64,000 nucleotides of DNA from Saprospiraceae bacterium (GCA_016713025.1 JADJPZ010000004.1:3568501-3632500); one strand, 5' to 3'. Shown: positions 17,221 to 27,814, counted from the first letter of the stretch. Program-made: numbers and translations. Notes: generated by a model not told the origin, from the letters alone.

Positions 17221-19539
17221 CTACCGTACAATCAGAATTTTTGTCACATAGGCATCTGGTGATGCAGATATGTTTTCACTGGCGCTAAAGACAAGGTAAA
17301 CTCCTGATGCGGCATTTACTCCATTGTAGTCTTTGCCATCCCAGATAGCCTGACCACCCAGTGCTTTTGTTTCATAGACCAATTTGCCGCTGATATCTGT
17401 GATTTTTACATTGGCATCTCTGACCAATCCTTTGATGGCTATAGGTCCTTGATAGTCCGGTCTGACAGGATTAGGATATGCATATACATCGTCAGTATGA
17501 GTACGTGACCAACCTGATGTTTGGGTTTTATAAGATTGGATGCCTGCTGGTGTGATGATAAACATTTCTCCGGTTGCCGGATTAAAACCAAGATCAGAAA
17601 TTTTATTGTCTATCAGCGGACTGTTTTTTGTATCAAATTTCATTTGAGCTGTGATGCCATCAGGGGATTGGACAAAAATGCCATTTCTGGTACCAAGCCA
17701 TTTTCTGTTGGCTCCATCCACCTCGATACTCAGGATATCTTCATCTCTGAGTAGAGGTGCCGGAATTCCTTCGACCACCACTTTTCTTGTATTGCCTTTA
17801 CAGTTTTCACCAAAAGGGTCGCCGCAGTCAAATATTACAGGCCCCTGATCGGTACCGACCCATACACTTCCATCATGATCTACCATGATACTATTGACCT
17901 TGGAGCCTTTGATTTCACTGTTGGTTCTGCTGATAAACCGCATTTTGTCATCAGTAGGATCGGCAATCTTCGGGCCTTCATTATAGACCAGTACTCCACC
18001 TCCTACACCAGCTACTACGATCCATTTGTTGCCCGATTTATCTATGGCTATTTCAGCCAGAGACTTAGGGCCGGGCACCTGAAAACTATGCCATGTATCC
18101 TCTTTTGTTTTTACAACTAGGGGCTTTTCTGCCCCAAAGTTAGAGATCCACAAATGGCTGTTTTTGTCAAATGTTAGTCCGGCAATCCTGGTCCTGGCTT
18201 CATCACCGATGACTTTACCAAGGATGCTATTGTCTTTATTCCAGTGTTTTATCTGTTTTGTTTCTTCATTATAAAGCATGATACCATTAAAGTAGCTCCC
18301 CAGGTAAACTTCTGGTGCAGAAGGATGAGGAGCAAGAGAGAAAAGATGAAAAAACTCCTTATTAAAAATATCAGGTATCTCTTTATCTCCAAAATTTTGC
18401 CATTGATTGTCTTCCAAAGTGTAAAATCCGTACCTGTTAAATTTGTAGGTATAATCATCTGTTACACCTCCTGAACCAAAGTATGCTTTATTTTTTTTAA
18501 ACCTTACGTGACTTGCCTCATTGCTAAATGGTACATGATACTGCAGTCTTTTGCATGATCCCGTGGTTTTGCCTTCGGTATAGCGGATAGGATCCCACAT
18601 GTCGGCATACCATACCCGACCTTTTTCATCCTCTACAGCATATACTCCTCTATTGACACAATCCGGAGCCCTTTCGGATTTGATTTCATCCTGATTGATA
18701 AATATTGTTTTTGTATTAAAATTTTTTTCGACACCCACCATGATCTGTGTGCCATCATCGGAGATATATTTTATCACTTCTGATGCATCAGGAGGAGTAT
18801 ATACAACTTTAAATTTTCCATCTGATTCCGATTTGTACACCTTATTTTCGATCAGTGCATATAAGCTATTAAACTTGACCGCCAGTGATCTGACATCATA
18901 TGACTGAGGCAAACCTTTATCGGGCGGTATTTGTTGCCAAATGCTAAAATCCGTAAGATTGGTACCTCTCCTTGTTACACTATAAAGACCTTCTTCTGTA
19001 CCAGCATATACCATTCCATTGAAAATGGCTACCGACAAGACTTTGAGCTGTGTAAATGTGGTCGATGGGAATTCCAATTTTCTAAGATCTAATCCTAAAA
19101 CTCCGAAATCTGTCGCAATAAATGCATCCCCGGTATCTGAAATGAAGATATCATTTATTGTTTTACTACCCAGGATGGAAGTATTGAGTTTTATAAATGG
19201 AAGATTGTATATTTCACTTTCACTTTTTATGACATCTATTGTATTGTCGACGTATACTATGATCAATTGTTTGTTGGCTTTGTCGTAATACAGCTGACTT
19301 ACATTTACGTCTGTGATGCCATCTTCTTTAGATATAAATTTTACTGAAAGGTCATCTTTTGAAATTGTAAACATCCCTTTATCTGATGCATAGATGATGT
19401 TTTTGTCGCTTTGAGTGACTCTTTTACCTTCCCTATAGGAAAGATGAGACCTCCACTGGCCGATAGAAAGATTGGACTGAGCAAATGTGGAGACCGACCC
19501 AACTATCATCAAAAAAAGAAATAAAAAGCGGTAGGTCAT
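17221..19539 (-). CDS. porZ: PorZ-like beta-propeller protein with T9SS sorting domain
   Basis: 772 residues, close to PorZ, the T9SS cell-surface component that supplies anionic LPS for cargo attachment. A signal peptide (ending STFAQ) precedes SIGQWRSHLSYREGKRV, then two beta-propeller regions rich in two-component-regulator-type repeats (VSQLYYDKANKQL, VNSIMVDHDGSVWVGTDQGP, ILSIEVDGANRKWLGTRNGI). The C-terminal type A sorting domain runs from about residue 690 (VYAYPNPVRPDYQGPI to YVTKILIVR). The assignment rests on architecture and length; a different surface propeller protein is possible. Confidence 0.75.
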   Translation of the reverse strand: MTYRFLFLFLMIVGSVSTFAQSNLSIGQWRSHLSYREGKRVTQSDKNIIYASDKGMFTISKDDLSVKFISKEDGITDVNVSQLYYDKANKQLIIVYVDNTIDVIKSESEIYNLPFIKLNTSILGSKTINDIFISDTGDAFIATDFGVLGLDLRKLEFPSTTFTQLKVLSVAIFNGMVYAGTEEGLYSVTRRGTNLTDFSIWQQIPPDKGLPQSYDVRSLAVKFNSLYALIENKVYKSESDGKFKVVYTPPDASEVIKYISDDGTQIMVGVEKNFNTKTIFINQDEIKSERAPDCVNRGVYAVEDEKGRVWYADMWDPIRYTEGKTTGSCKRLQYHVPFSNEASHVRFKKNKAYFGSGGVTDDYTYKFNRYGFYTLEDNQWQNFGDKEIPDIFNKEFFHLFSLAPHPSAPEVYLGSYFNGIMLYNEETKQIKHWNKDNSILGKVIGDEARTRIAGLTFDKNSHLWISNFGAEKPLVVKTKEDTWHSFQVPGPKSLAEIAIDKSGNKWIVVAGVGGGVLVYNEGPKIADPTDDKMRFISRTNSEIKGSKVNSIMVDHDGSVWVGTDQGPVIFDCGDPFGENCKGNTRKVVVEGIPAPLLRDEDILSIEVDGANRKWLGTRNGIFVQSPDGITAQMKFDTKNSPLIDNKISDLGFNPATGEMFIITPAGIQSYKTQTSGWSRTHTDDVYAYPNPVRPDYQGPIAIKGLVRDANVKITDISGKLVYETKALGGQAIWDGKDYNGVNAASGVYLVFSASENISASPDAYVTKILIVR

Positions 19540-19639
19540 AAAGTGGACGAGGTTTAGTTTAAATAGTTAAATCATAATGTAAAAATGATAAGTTTTATTG
19601 TCTATTTTTACTTAAGTATAAAGATTCTTAGCAAAAGTA

Positions 19640-20221
19640 TTATGCTTTTCTATACATCTGAGAGTGTTGCAGATAGTCGAATACAGCATCCGGAACGAGA
19701 TATCTGATAGATTTTTTGTTTTTTAAAGCATCTCTGATAAATGTGGCTGAAATATCCAGGAGTGGTGCTTCTACGACTTTAATATTTTCCAAATGGTTAT
19801 ATTTTGAAATATCCGAATCCGATCGTTTGTACACAAATATTTCATAATCACGGAGAAGTTTTTCGGCATTTTTCCATTTTTCGATACTTTCCAGACTATC
19901 TCCACCCATGATCAGAGCAAAGGTTTTGTCGGGATATTTTTCTTTTAGAAAAGCAAGGGTATCAATAGTATATGAAGGCGTCGGCAAAAAAAACTCTACA
20001 TTGGAAGCTTTTATTTTGGTATTGTCTCCTATAGCAAGCTGCACTAAATGAAATCTGTCATTATCATTTGCCAGAGAAGTTTTGTTTTTCAATGGATTGT
20101 GCGGACTGACCACCATCCATATCTGGCTTAAGTCGGTATATTCTGCCAGATGGTTGGCTATGATCATGTGCCCAACATGTACTGGATTGAATGAACCAAA
20201 AAACAAGCCAACCTTCGTCAT
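19640..20221 (-). CDS. nadD: Nicotinate-nucleotide adenylyltransferase
   Basis: 193 residues; adenylates nicotinate mononucleotide in NAD synthesis. The nucleotidyltransferase motif GLFFGSFNPVHVGHMIIA with the HxGH signature is at the N-terminus, and SATFIRDALKNKKSIRYLVP (the ISxTxIR equivalent) is near the C-terminus. It starts 7 bases after dnaN, so the two are probably cotranscribed. Confidence 0.94.
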   Translation of the reverse strand: MTKVGLFFGSFNPVHVGHMIIANHLAEYTDLSQIWMVVSPHNPLKNKTSLANDNDRFHLVQLAIGDNTKIKASNVEFFLPTPSYTIDTLAFLKEKYPDKTFALIMGGDSLESIEKWKNAEKLLRDYEIFVYKRSDSDISKYNHLENIKVVEAPLLDISATFIRDALKNKKSIRYLVPDAVFDYLQHSQMYRKA

Positions 20222-20228
20222 ACACGGA

Positions 20229-21341
20229 TTAGTTACCCATCATCACCGGCATCACCAGCATAAGAAGGTTTTCATCAGCTTCCTGATCGGTCGGTACGAG
20301 GATACCGGCACGGCTTGGGGTAGAAAGCAGCAACTTCACTTCATCGGTTTCAAGGACCATCAGCATCTCACTCAAAAACTTAGCATTGAAGCCAATGGTC
20401 ATGGGATCGCCTGAGTAGTTGCAACTCAATTGTTCTGTGGCTTCATTGGAAAAATCAAGATCCTGAGCAGAAATGGTCATGCTCTTTTCAGTAAGGTTGA
20501 GCAGTACCTGATTGGTCGATTTATTGGCATAAATGGCGATCCTTTTGAGGGAATTCAGGAAATCTTTTCTATTGATGAAAGTTTCAAAAGGATTTTCCAC
20601 AGGAATGACTGCATTGTACTCCGGATACTTGGCATCTATCAACCTGCATATGATTTTTGTACGGCCAAAGCTGAAGAAGATATTGGCCTTGTTGAAGCTG
20701 ATTGTCACATCACATTCTTCAGAAAAGGCATTTTTGATCAGATTTAGTCCCTTTTTGGGCACTATCAGTGATCTTGCTATATCTGTTTTAAGGTTGCCAA
20801 CTGTATATTTTACAAGTTTGTGGGCATCGGTGGCTACAAAGTGCATTTTTGTAAAATCAATCTGGATCAACACACCTGTCATAGCGAGTCTGAGCTCGTC
20901 ATTACTAGTTGCAAAAACAGTATTTAGTATGCCTTTTTGTATTTTTTTTGAAGGCAAAGTGAGAGTCTCGACATCATCTTCCTCAGGAGGTGTAGGAAAG
21001 TCATCAGCCTGATCACCAGACAATTTATATACTCCAAATGCTGACAATATCTTCACACCTCTATTTTCGTCCACGGCGATAGTGATTGGTTGTTCCGGCA
21101 ATGCTTTTAACGTTTCAAGCAGCATTTTGGCCGGTATGGCGATGATACCATCCTCATCAGATGTCACATCTACGTGAGTAACTATGGTGGTTTCAAGGTT
21201 GGTGGATGTGATGGTGAGCACATTGTCCTTTACATCAAACAAATAGTCTTCCATAATCGGAAGGACAGGATTTGGGTTGATGGCTCCGGATGCTATATTT
21301 AGTTGTTTTAATAAATCTGCTGATGATACTTCAAATCTCAT
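20229..21341 (-). CDS. dnaN: DNA polymerase III beta subunit (sliding clamp)
   Basis: 370 residues, the usual beta-clamp length with three repeated domains of about 120 residues. MRFEVSSADLLKQLNIASGAINPNP is the family N-terminus; the C-terminus ends in LLMLVMPVMMGN, close to the usual MPMR-type end that forms the peptide-binding pocket. The ring tethers polymerase III to DNA. dnaA is not next to it; the downstream partner is nadD. Confidence 0.95.
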   Translation of the reverse strand: MRFEVSSADLLKQLNIASGAINPNPVLPIMEDYLFDVKDNVLTITSTNLETTIVTHVDVTSDEDGIIAIPAKMLLETLKALPEQPITIAVDENRGVKILSAFGVYKLSGDQADDFPTPPEEDDVETLTLPSKKIQKGILNTVFATSNDELRLAMTGVLIQIDFTKMHFVATDAHKLVKYTVGNLKTDIARSLIVPKKGLNLIKNAFSEECDVTISFNKANIFFSFGRTKIICRLIDAKYPEYNAVIPVENPFETFINRKDFLNSLKRIAIYANKSTNQVLLNLTEKSMTISAQDLDFSNEATEQLSCNYSGDPMTIGFNAKFLSEMLMVLETDEVKLLLSTPSRAGILVPTDQEADENLLMLVMPVMMGN

Positions 21342-22187
21342 TTTGTCCTCTTTTTAGTTTGCCGACATGACCATTATTCTGTATGTAACGTAGAAGAAAG
21401 GGAAATGTCTTCATTTTAGGCCACAAATATATGCATTATCTATAAAATACCATAATCATTTGAAACAGAATGTTTGGTTTTTATCTTTGAATGATCAGCA
21501 AAGCAAATAGCAGCCTAAAAACATTCACAACATCAATCTTACACTCGACCTGAATATAAATACCGCTTATAATTTTCAATAAGAAAAATCTTCTTTATAG
21601 ACCCTAAGTTTTATAGGTCTATATAATTCAATGGTAATTGTTCAAATGTCCTGATTAAAAATACTTTATGACACACTTCGTGTTACCGCTTTGGGTATAC
21701 ATTAACTTCGTCCTTCATCAAAATCAACATGTTGTTTTAGTCATTCTTCGCAAACCAGTTTATCTAAGAGTTTAAATTTTGTTTTTGGATAATAAAATGA
21801 ACTTATATTGAGAGAAAAAAGGCAAATTGTGCATTCCTCTGCGGCAGATGTGCAATTCGACCTGCCTGACTCCGAACTTAAATAAATTTTGCTTTAAAAT
21901 TCGTCAGGCGGTCAAAAAATTTAACCAATTTTGCTGCCAAAACAAGACATTTTATCGCTAAAGGATAAATTTTAAACATACTCTAAAGTTTACCTAACCA
22001 AATCACACTATGTCCTGATCCTTTATCACCCGATCTGTCAATTCTATTTCATTTGGTTCGCACTCAGATTCCAAATCCATTCCGGAAATTGGTCAGAAGA
22101 TAAAGAAACTTTCATTCTTTATGACTACAATCATAAATGATTTTATATGCAAATCCCACCTTTGTGCCAAAATAAAATCATTCAAAA
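21342..22187. other. Large non-coding gap between dnaN and the nos cluster
   Basis: About 850 bases without a convincing gene. On the minus strand TATATTTG (21424-21431) fits a -7 box for dnaN. 21635-21656 and 21747-21770 resemble segments flanking the IS element at 47528 and 48922. CCTGCCTGAC...GTCAGGCGG (about 21861-21911) is an inverted repeat. AATCAT-AA-ATGATT at 22129-22142, 45 bases before the cytochrome gene, is a small palindrome that could be an operator. I see no FNR/CRP-type TTGAT-N4-ATCAA site. Confidence 0.5.
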
Positions 22188-22682
22188 ATGCGAAACTTTA
22201 AAATTCTTTTGGCCTTTGTTGCATTTAGCTTTTTTATAGCTTGCGGTGGAGGCAATCAAAAAACAGAAACAACTTCTGAAACTCCTGCAGCATCTGCGAC
22301 TGAAACTCCTGCAGCCGATGCCACAAGTTATGATCCCAAACGCGGAGAAGGAAAATTTGACGAAACCAACGTTAAGGTCGATGCCACATTAAATGCGACA
22401 ATGGCAGCCGCAGGCGAAAAAGCAGCGGGAGTCAAATGTACATCATGCCACAAAATGACAGATGAAAGATTGGTAGGGCCAGGCTGGAAAGGAGTCACTC
22501 AAAGACAAACACCGTACTGGATTATGAACTTCATTACCAATCCTGATCCAATGATCGATAAGGATCCTGAACTTCAGGCTCAATTGGAACTTTGTCTCGT
22601 GCGTATGCCCAACCAAAGCCTTGCTGACGAAGAAGCCAGAAATATTCTGGAATTTATGCGTAAAAACGATGGTGTAAAATAA
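22188..22682 (+). CDS. Monohaem cytochrome c lipoprotein of the nos cluster
   Basis: 164 residues: lipoprotein signal with lipobox FIAC (Cys19), a Thr/Glu/Ala-rich linker (about 22-50), and one haem-binding site C84-TS-C87-H88, with methionines further on available as axial ligand (VRMPNQSLADEEA). Small c-type cytochromes beside nosZ are common in clade II clusters and are thought to pass electrons to N2O reductase from the quinol pool. nosZ begins 16 bases downstream, so coexpression is expected. Confidence 0.85.
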   Translation: MRNFKILLAFVAFSFFIACGGGNQKTETTSETPAASATETPAADATSYDPKRGEGKFDETNVKVDATLNATMAAAGEKAAGVKCTSCHKMTDERLVGPGWKGVTQRQTPYWIMNFITNPDPMIDKDPELQAQLELCLVRMPNQSLADEEARNILEFMRKNDGVK

Positions 22683-22698
22683 TAAAAACCAAATATTT

Positions 22699-24688
22699 AT
22701 GAAAACCAATAAAATAATTTTATTAGCCCTTGTGGCCTTCATGACCATGTTTATCATGTCATGCCGCCCTAAAAACGCTGGTACAGCAGTAAAAGGAGAT
22801 TCTGCTGTAAAGTCTTTTGTAGCTCCCGGCCAATATGATGAATACTATAACTTTGTGAGTGGTGGATTTAGCGGTCAGATGTCTGTTTACGGCCTGCCTA
22901 GCGGAAGATTATTCAGAGTGATACCGGTATTTTCTGTAGACCCTGAAAAAGGTTGGGGATATAGCGAAGAGACCAAACCAATGCTAAATACTTCACATGG
23001 ATTTGTTCCCTGGGATGATCTCCATCACGTAGAGTTGTCTCAGACTACAGGTGAGATCAATGGAAAATGGGCTTTTGCCAATGCCAACAATACTCCGAGA
23101 CTGGCGAGGGTCGATCTCAAAACATTTAAAACTGCTGAAATCATAGAATTGCCCAATAGCGGTGGAAACCACAGCTCCCCTTTTGGTACTGAAAATTCTG
23201 AATATATTGTAGCTGGTACTAGATTTAGCGTGCCCTCTGACTATGCTGACGGTGATGTTCCAATTGATTCTTACAAGAAAAATTTTAAGGGACACATCAG
23301 CTTTGTAAGTGTAAACAAAGAATCCGGTCAGATGGATATTGCATTCCAATTGAAAACACCGGGTGTCAATTTTGACCTTGCACGTTGCGGTAGAGATAAA
23401 TCTCACGGATGGTTTTTCTTCTCTTGCTACAATACTGAACAAGCCAATACGCTCCTTGAAGTCAATGCGTCACAAAAAGATAAAGACTTCATCATGGCTG
23501 TCAACTGGAAAAAAAGCTGAAGAATATCTCAAGGCCGGTAAAGGTGTAAAACAAAAAGTAAAATATGCCCATAATGTTTGGGATGAACACTCTCATACAG
23601 CTACTTCTACTATCAAAAATGAAGTAACCGTTTTGGATGTTGCTGCACTGAAAGACATTTGTTATATGATCCCATGTCCTAAATCACCTCATGGTTGTGA
23701 TGTGGATCCTACTGGTGAGTACATCGTAGGTAGTGGAAAATTAGCGGCTGTGATTCCTGTGTTCAGCTTTGATAAACTTCAGAAAGCCATTGCTGCAAAA
23801 GCATTTGACGGCGAATACGAAGGTATTCCTGTAGTAAAATACGAAGAAGCTTTATACGGAGAGGTTAAAAAACCAGGTCTTGGACCATTACACACTGAGT
23901 TTGATGGTAAAGGATTTGCTTATACTTCTTTCTTTGTATCATCTGAAGTGGTCAAATGGAATATCAAGGATCTTGCTGTGGTCGATAGAGTACCGACATT
24001 CTACTCAGTAGGACACCTTTGTATCCCTGGTGGAAATACAAGAAAACCATCTCCAAAATATCTGATTGCTTACAATAAAATCACAAAAGACAGATATCTG
24101 CCTACCGGACCTGAATTGACTCAAAGTGCACAATTATTTGACATCAGCGGTGAGAAAATGCAAATGATACTGGACTTCCCAACCATAGGAGAACCTCACT
24201 ATGCACAGGCAGCACCTGCGGACATCATCAGAAATAATGGTCAGTTGAAAATTTATCCAATTGGTGAAAACAAACACCCAAGAGTCGCCAAAGGAGAAGC
24301 TGAAGCCAAAGTGGTGCGCGAAGGCAATAAAGTACACGTTTACATGACTGCTATCAGGTCTCACTTTGCACCGGACAACATTGAAGGTGTGCGCATGGGC
24401 GATGAAGTGTATTTCCATGTTACCAACCTTGAGCAGGACTGGGATGTTCCTCACGGATTTGTTATCAAAGGAGCCAACAATGCAGAATTGCTGATCATGC
24501 CGGGCGAAACCACCACCTTAAAATGGGTACCTGACAGAGTAGGTATCTTCCCGATGTATTGTACTGACTTCTGTAGTGCGCTCCATCAGGAAATGCAGGG
24601 ATACGTAAGAGTATCTCCGGCAGGAAGTAAAACACCTTTGACATTCCACGTAGGAAAGCAGGCTCCTGCTGAAAAACCTGTTCAATAA
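22699..24688 (+). CDS. nosZ: Nitrous oxide reductase, Sec-type clade II, frame broken
   Basis: Reduces N2O to N2. The first frame (22699-23520) carries a Sec/lipoprotein signal with lipobox IMSC (Cys22), not a twin-arginine signal, plus the seven-bladed propeller start with WDDLHHVELS (CuZ histidines). It ends at FIMAVNWKKS; the next frame goes on with KKAEEYLKAGKGVKQK and the rest of the propeller, then the cupredoxin CuA domain with VPHGFVIKG and CTDFCSALHQEMQGY. Taking one A from the A7 run at 23509-23515 joins them into 662 residues, the expected length. All visible copper ligands are intact, which argues for a sequence error rather than a dead gene. Confidence 0.93.
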
Positions 24689-24712
24689 AACTGGTTTTAA
24701 CAGTTTATAACT

Positions 24713-24757
24713 AAAAAAAGGGGGCAGCGGGAATCATCTCTCTGCCCCTTTTTTTTG
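24713..24757 (+). terminator. Terminator directly after nosZ
   Basis: AAAAAGGGGGCAG pairs with CTGCCCCTTTTTTT around a loop of about 14 bases, 25 bases after the nosZ stop. It would separate cytochrome-nosZ from the accessory genes downstream, or reduce read-through to them. Confidence 0.88.
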
Positions 24758-24833
24758 ATAAAAAAGATTTAACTTTCAAAACAACAATTCTTACTTTTTG
24801 AAACAATCTTTTTAAAAATTTAAATACATAATC

Positions 24834-25847
24834 ATGACATCTTTATCTAAATCATCAGTCATCATGCTGATACTGGCTGGTATTTGTATTCTTTCAGCGG
24901 TTTATTTTCCTATCTGGCGTATAGAACTGGATGCACCACAATATCCTGAAGGTCTTGCTTTGCTGATTTATGCTAATAGACTCGGTGGAGAAGTCGAAAT
25001 CATCAATGGTCTGAATCACTATATCGGTATGAAAACACTGCATGCAGAGGAGTTTATTGAGTTTACAGTCCTGCCTTATATCATTGGCTTTTTTGGAATA
25101 TGGGCTATTGTAGTTGGTTTGTATTTTAAAAGCAGAAGGTCAGTGTTGATTTTGTTGATTACATTCGCACTTTTTGGTATATTGGCCATGTACGACTTTT
25201 GGCGATGGGAATACGAGTATGGTCACAATCTGGATCCCACAGCTGCGATTATAGTACCGGGCATGGCATATCAGCCACCATTGATAGGATTCAAACAATT
25301 GCTCAACTTTGGGGCGTTTTCTATTCCGGACCTAGGTGGATGGATGATGTTAACTGGCGGTGTTTTAATAGGATTGGTGTATGTTTTGGAAGCCGGATTA
25401 CTCAATAGATTTTTTAAAAAAAATATCAAAACTATGCTCTGGATCCTTCTTTTAGTAACTATGATGTCCTGTAGTCCTGATGGTCCAGAACCTATCGTAT
25501 TACACAAAGATACTTGTGCCTACTGTAAAATGAATATATCCGAGGGCCACTTCGCTGCTGAACTTATCACCAAAAAAGGTCGCGTTTTCAAATTTGATGA
25601 TATCTCTTGCCTGATCGAATTCAAAAAAGAGAACCCTGACAAAGAAGTCAAGAGCCATTATGTACACTATTATCCCGGAAACAATGAGTTGATACCAGCA
25701 GAAACTGCCCATTACATTAAAGGTGGAACACTCCGAAGTCCCATGGCTGGAAATATAGCAGCTTTTAAGACCGAAGCAGAAGCTAGTGAGCACATACAAA
25801 AACTGAATGCAGAAAAAACTGACTGGAACACTCTTTTCAAAGATTAA
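24834..25847 (+). CDS. nosL: Nos-cluster membrane protein fused to copper chaperone NosL
   Basis: 337 residues in one frame. Residues 1-195 form an integral membrane protein with about five hydrophobic helices, of a type found in clade II nos clusters. From Met201 the sequence looks like a separate NosL: signal peptide MLWILLLVTMMSC with lipobox Cys213, then KDTCAYCKMNIS (C228, C231, M233) and FKFDDISCLIEF, the Cu(I)-binding chaperone domain for N2O reductase. The junction contains eight A's at 25416-25423; a one-base change there would split it into two overlapping genes. The fusion could be real or a homopolymer artefact. nosD starts 9 bases later. Confidence 0.82.
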   Translation: MTSLSKSSVIMLILAGICILSAVYFPIWRIELDAPQYPEGLALLIYANRLGGEVEIINGLNHYIGMKTLHAEEFIEFTVLPYIIGFFGIWAIVVGLYFKSRRSVLILLITFALFGILAMYDFWRWEYEYGHNLDPTAAIIVPGMAYQPPLIGFKQLLNFGAFSIPDLGGWMMLTGGVLIGLVYVLEAGLLNRFFKKNIKTMLWILLLVTMMSCSPDGPEPIVLHKDTCAYCKMNISEGHFAAELITKKGRVFKFDDISCLIEFKKENPDKEVKSHYVHYYPGNNELIPAETAHYIKGGTLRSPMAGNIAAFKTEAEASEHIQKLNAEKTDWNTLFKD

Positions 25848-25856
25848 ATAATATTA

Positions 25857-27107
25857 ATGTCGTTTATCGTACATAAAATAATTCTCTTGTTTTTACTACT
25901 TGTCACCATGACACAAGTGGCAATGAGTCGCATTATCCATGTAGGTCCCGGCAAAGAGTTCAAAAATATCAGACCTGCATTGCTTGTCGCAAAAGACTAT
26001 GATACCGTTTATGTGTATCACAGCCAGTACAAAGAAGGGAATATCGTCATCAACAAAAAGATAGTGATGATAGGTGTAGAACTGCCTGTCATAGACGGAG
26101 ATAAAAAATATGAAGTAGTATCTATAAAATCAGATGATGTAGTTTTTAAAGGATTTCAGGTCCAAAACTCAGGATTTGCTACCCTCAATGATCCGGGCGG
26201 TATCAAAGTCTATGATGCATCTGGTGTTGTAATCGAAAATAATGTATTGGACAATAACTTTTTTGGGATTTACATTCAATTTGGGAAAAACTGCATCATC
26301 CGCAATAATCGGGTAAAAGCTTACGGTGTCGAAGAACAACAAATAGGAAACGGAATCCACTGCTGGAAATCAGATAGCTTACAAATCATCGGCAACTATA
26401 TACAGGGCCACAGAGACGGTATTTATTTTGAATTTGTGACTCACTCCATCATCTGGCGCAATATTTCAAAATTTAACATCAGGTACGGCCTGCATTTCAT
26501 GTTTTCCAATGATGATGCTTATATCAATAATTTCTTTGAAGCCAACGGTGCCGGAGTAGCAGTGATGTACACCAAAAATGTCATCATGTATAGCAATACC
26601 TTCAAAAACAGTACGGGTGATGCGTCTTATGGTATCCTGCTCAAAGAGATTTCGGATGCAGAGATAAGAGGCAACAGATTTATCAATAATACTTCAGCGC
26701 TTTTTCTGGAAGGAGCCAATCGGATACTGATCCACAAAAATGTGTTACAAGGCAACGGCTGGGGTTTAAAGATTCAGGCCAACTGCATGGATAATACCAT
26801 CACAGAAAACAATTTTACCGGCAACACTTTTGACGTCAGTACTAACGGTTCTTTGGTGCTCAATACTTTTAATAACAACTACTGGGACAAATACGAAGGA
26901 TATGATCTGGATAAAAACGGCATTGGAGATATACCCTTTCATCCGTTGAGCCTGTACTCTGTCATCATCGAAAACAATCCTATAGCCATGTTATTGTACC
27001 GGAGTTTTATGGTCACTTTATTGGAGCGAACAGAAAAGCTCATCCCGAGTATCACTCCAGAAAATTTCAGGGATGACAGGCCTGTTTTAAAACCTTATGA
27101 TTTATGA
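25857..27107 (+). CDS. nosD: NosD, periplasmic beta-helix copper-site assembly protein
   Basis: 416 residues: signal peptide (cleavage near VAMS), then a right-handed parallel beta-helix of pectate-lyase/CASH type with repeated N-x-F/I patterns (VVIENNVLDNNFFGIYIQFG, IIRNNRVKAYG, ILIHKNVLQGNGWGLKIQ). NosD works with the NosFY transporter in building the CuZ centre of N2O reductase. Its stop overlaps the nosF start by four bases (ATGA), so the genes are translationally coupled. Confidence 0.93.
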   Translation: MSFIVHKIILLFLLLVTMTQVAMSRIIHVGPGKEFKNIRPALLVAKDYDTVYVYHSQYKEGNIVINKKIVMIGVELPVIDGDKKYEVVSIKSDDVVFKGFQVQNSGFATLNDPGGIKVYDASGVVIENNVLDNNFFGIYIQFGKNCIIRNNRVKAYGVEEQQIGNGIHCWKSDSLQIIGNYIQGHRDGIYFEFVTHSIIWRNISKFNIRYGLHFMFSNDDAYINNFFEANGAGVAVMYTKNVIMYSNTFKNSTGDASYGILLKEISDAEIRGNRFINNTSALFLEGANRILIHKNVLQGNGWGLKIQANCMDNTITENNFTGNTFDVSTNGSLVLNTFNNNYWDKYEGYDLDKNGIGDIPFHPLSLYSVIIENNPIAMLLYRSFMVTLLERTEKLIPSITPENFRDDRPVLKPYDL

Positions 27108-27814
27108 TCCAACTCAATAATATATATAAAAGTTTTGGCAAAACGCAGGCCTTGAAAAATGTCTCGATGCATCTGTCAGCAGGCAAATGTTTCGGACTGA
27201 TCGGTCCTAATGCCTGTGGCAAAACCACCATCATCAAGAGCATTCTTAGTATGGTGGTACCCAGTGCAGGAACTATCCTGTTTGATGACAAAAATATCCA
27301 AGGTGAAGTCAGCTATAAAAATCATATCGGCTACATGCCACAGATAGGCAGATATCCTGAAAATATGAGTATCAAACAAGTGATCGATATGATCAGAGAC
27401 ATCAGAGGATATCAGGGCGTAGAAGACAGAGAGTTGTACGATGCATTTGGTATTGAACAATTTGGTGATAAAAAAATGAGAACATTGTCCGGCGGTACTA
27501 CGCAGAAGGTGAGCGCCACTTTGGCCTTTTTGTTTGATCCGCCTGTACTTATCCTGGATGAACCCACTGCAGGTCTTGATCCCATATCATCAGAACTATT
27601 GCGCGAGAAGATCATCAAAGAGCGTGAAAACGGTAAGCTTATCTTGATCACTTCGCATTTACTCAGTGAGTTGGATGACCTACTGACAGATATCATTTTT
27701 ATGCAGGAAGCAGAAGTTCTGTTCAATAAGTCCGTTGATGCCCTTTTTGAAGAAACTGGGGAGGAAAGAGTATCCAAAGCCGTCAGCAAACTTCTAAAAA
27801 TAAAAAGAGCATGA
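27104..27814 (+). CDS. nosF: NosF, ABC transporter ATPase
   Basis: 236 residues. Walker A GPNACGKTT near residue 39, signature TLSGGTTQK near 128, Walker B VLILDEPTAGLDP near 150, and the switch His in LITSHLLSELDDL are all present. With NosY it is thought to supply a sulfur species or energy for CuZ assembly by NosD. It overlaps nosD and nosY by ATGA at both ends. Confidence 0.94.
   Translation: MIQLNNIYKSFGKTQALKNVSMHLSAGKCFGLIGPNACGKTTIIKSILSMVVPSAGTILFDDKNIQGEVSYKNHIGYMPQIGRYPENMSIKQVIDMIRDIRGYQGVEDRELYDAFGIEQFGDKKMRTLSGGTTQKVSATLAFLFDPPVLILDEPTAGLDPISSELLREKIIKERENGKLILITSHLLSELDDLLTDIIFMQEAEVLFNKSVDALFEETGEERVSKAVSKLLKIKRA

Noticed and set aside
21342..22187. FNR/NnrR-type site (TTGAT-N4-ATCAA) ahead of the nos cluster
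   Set aside because: I looked for it and saw only a different, weaker palindrome at 22129-22142.
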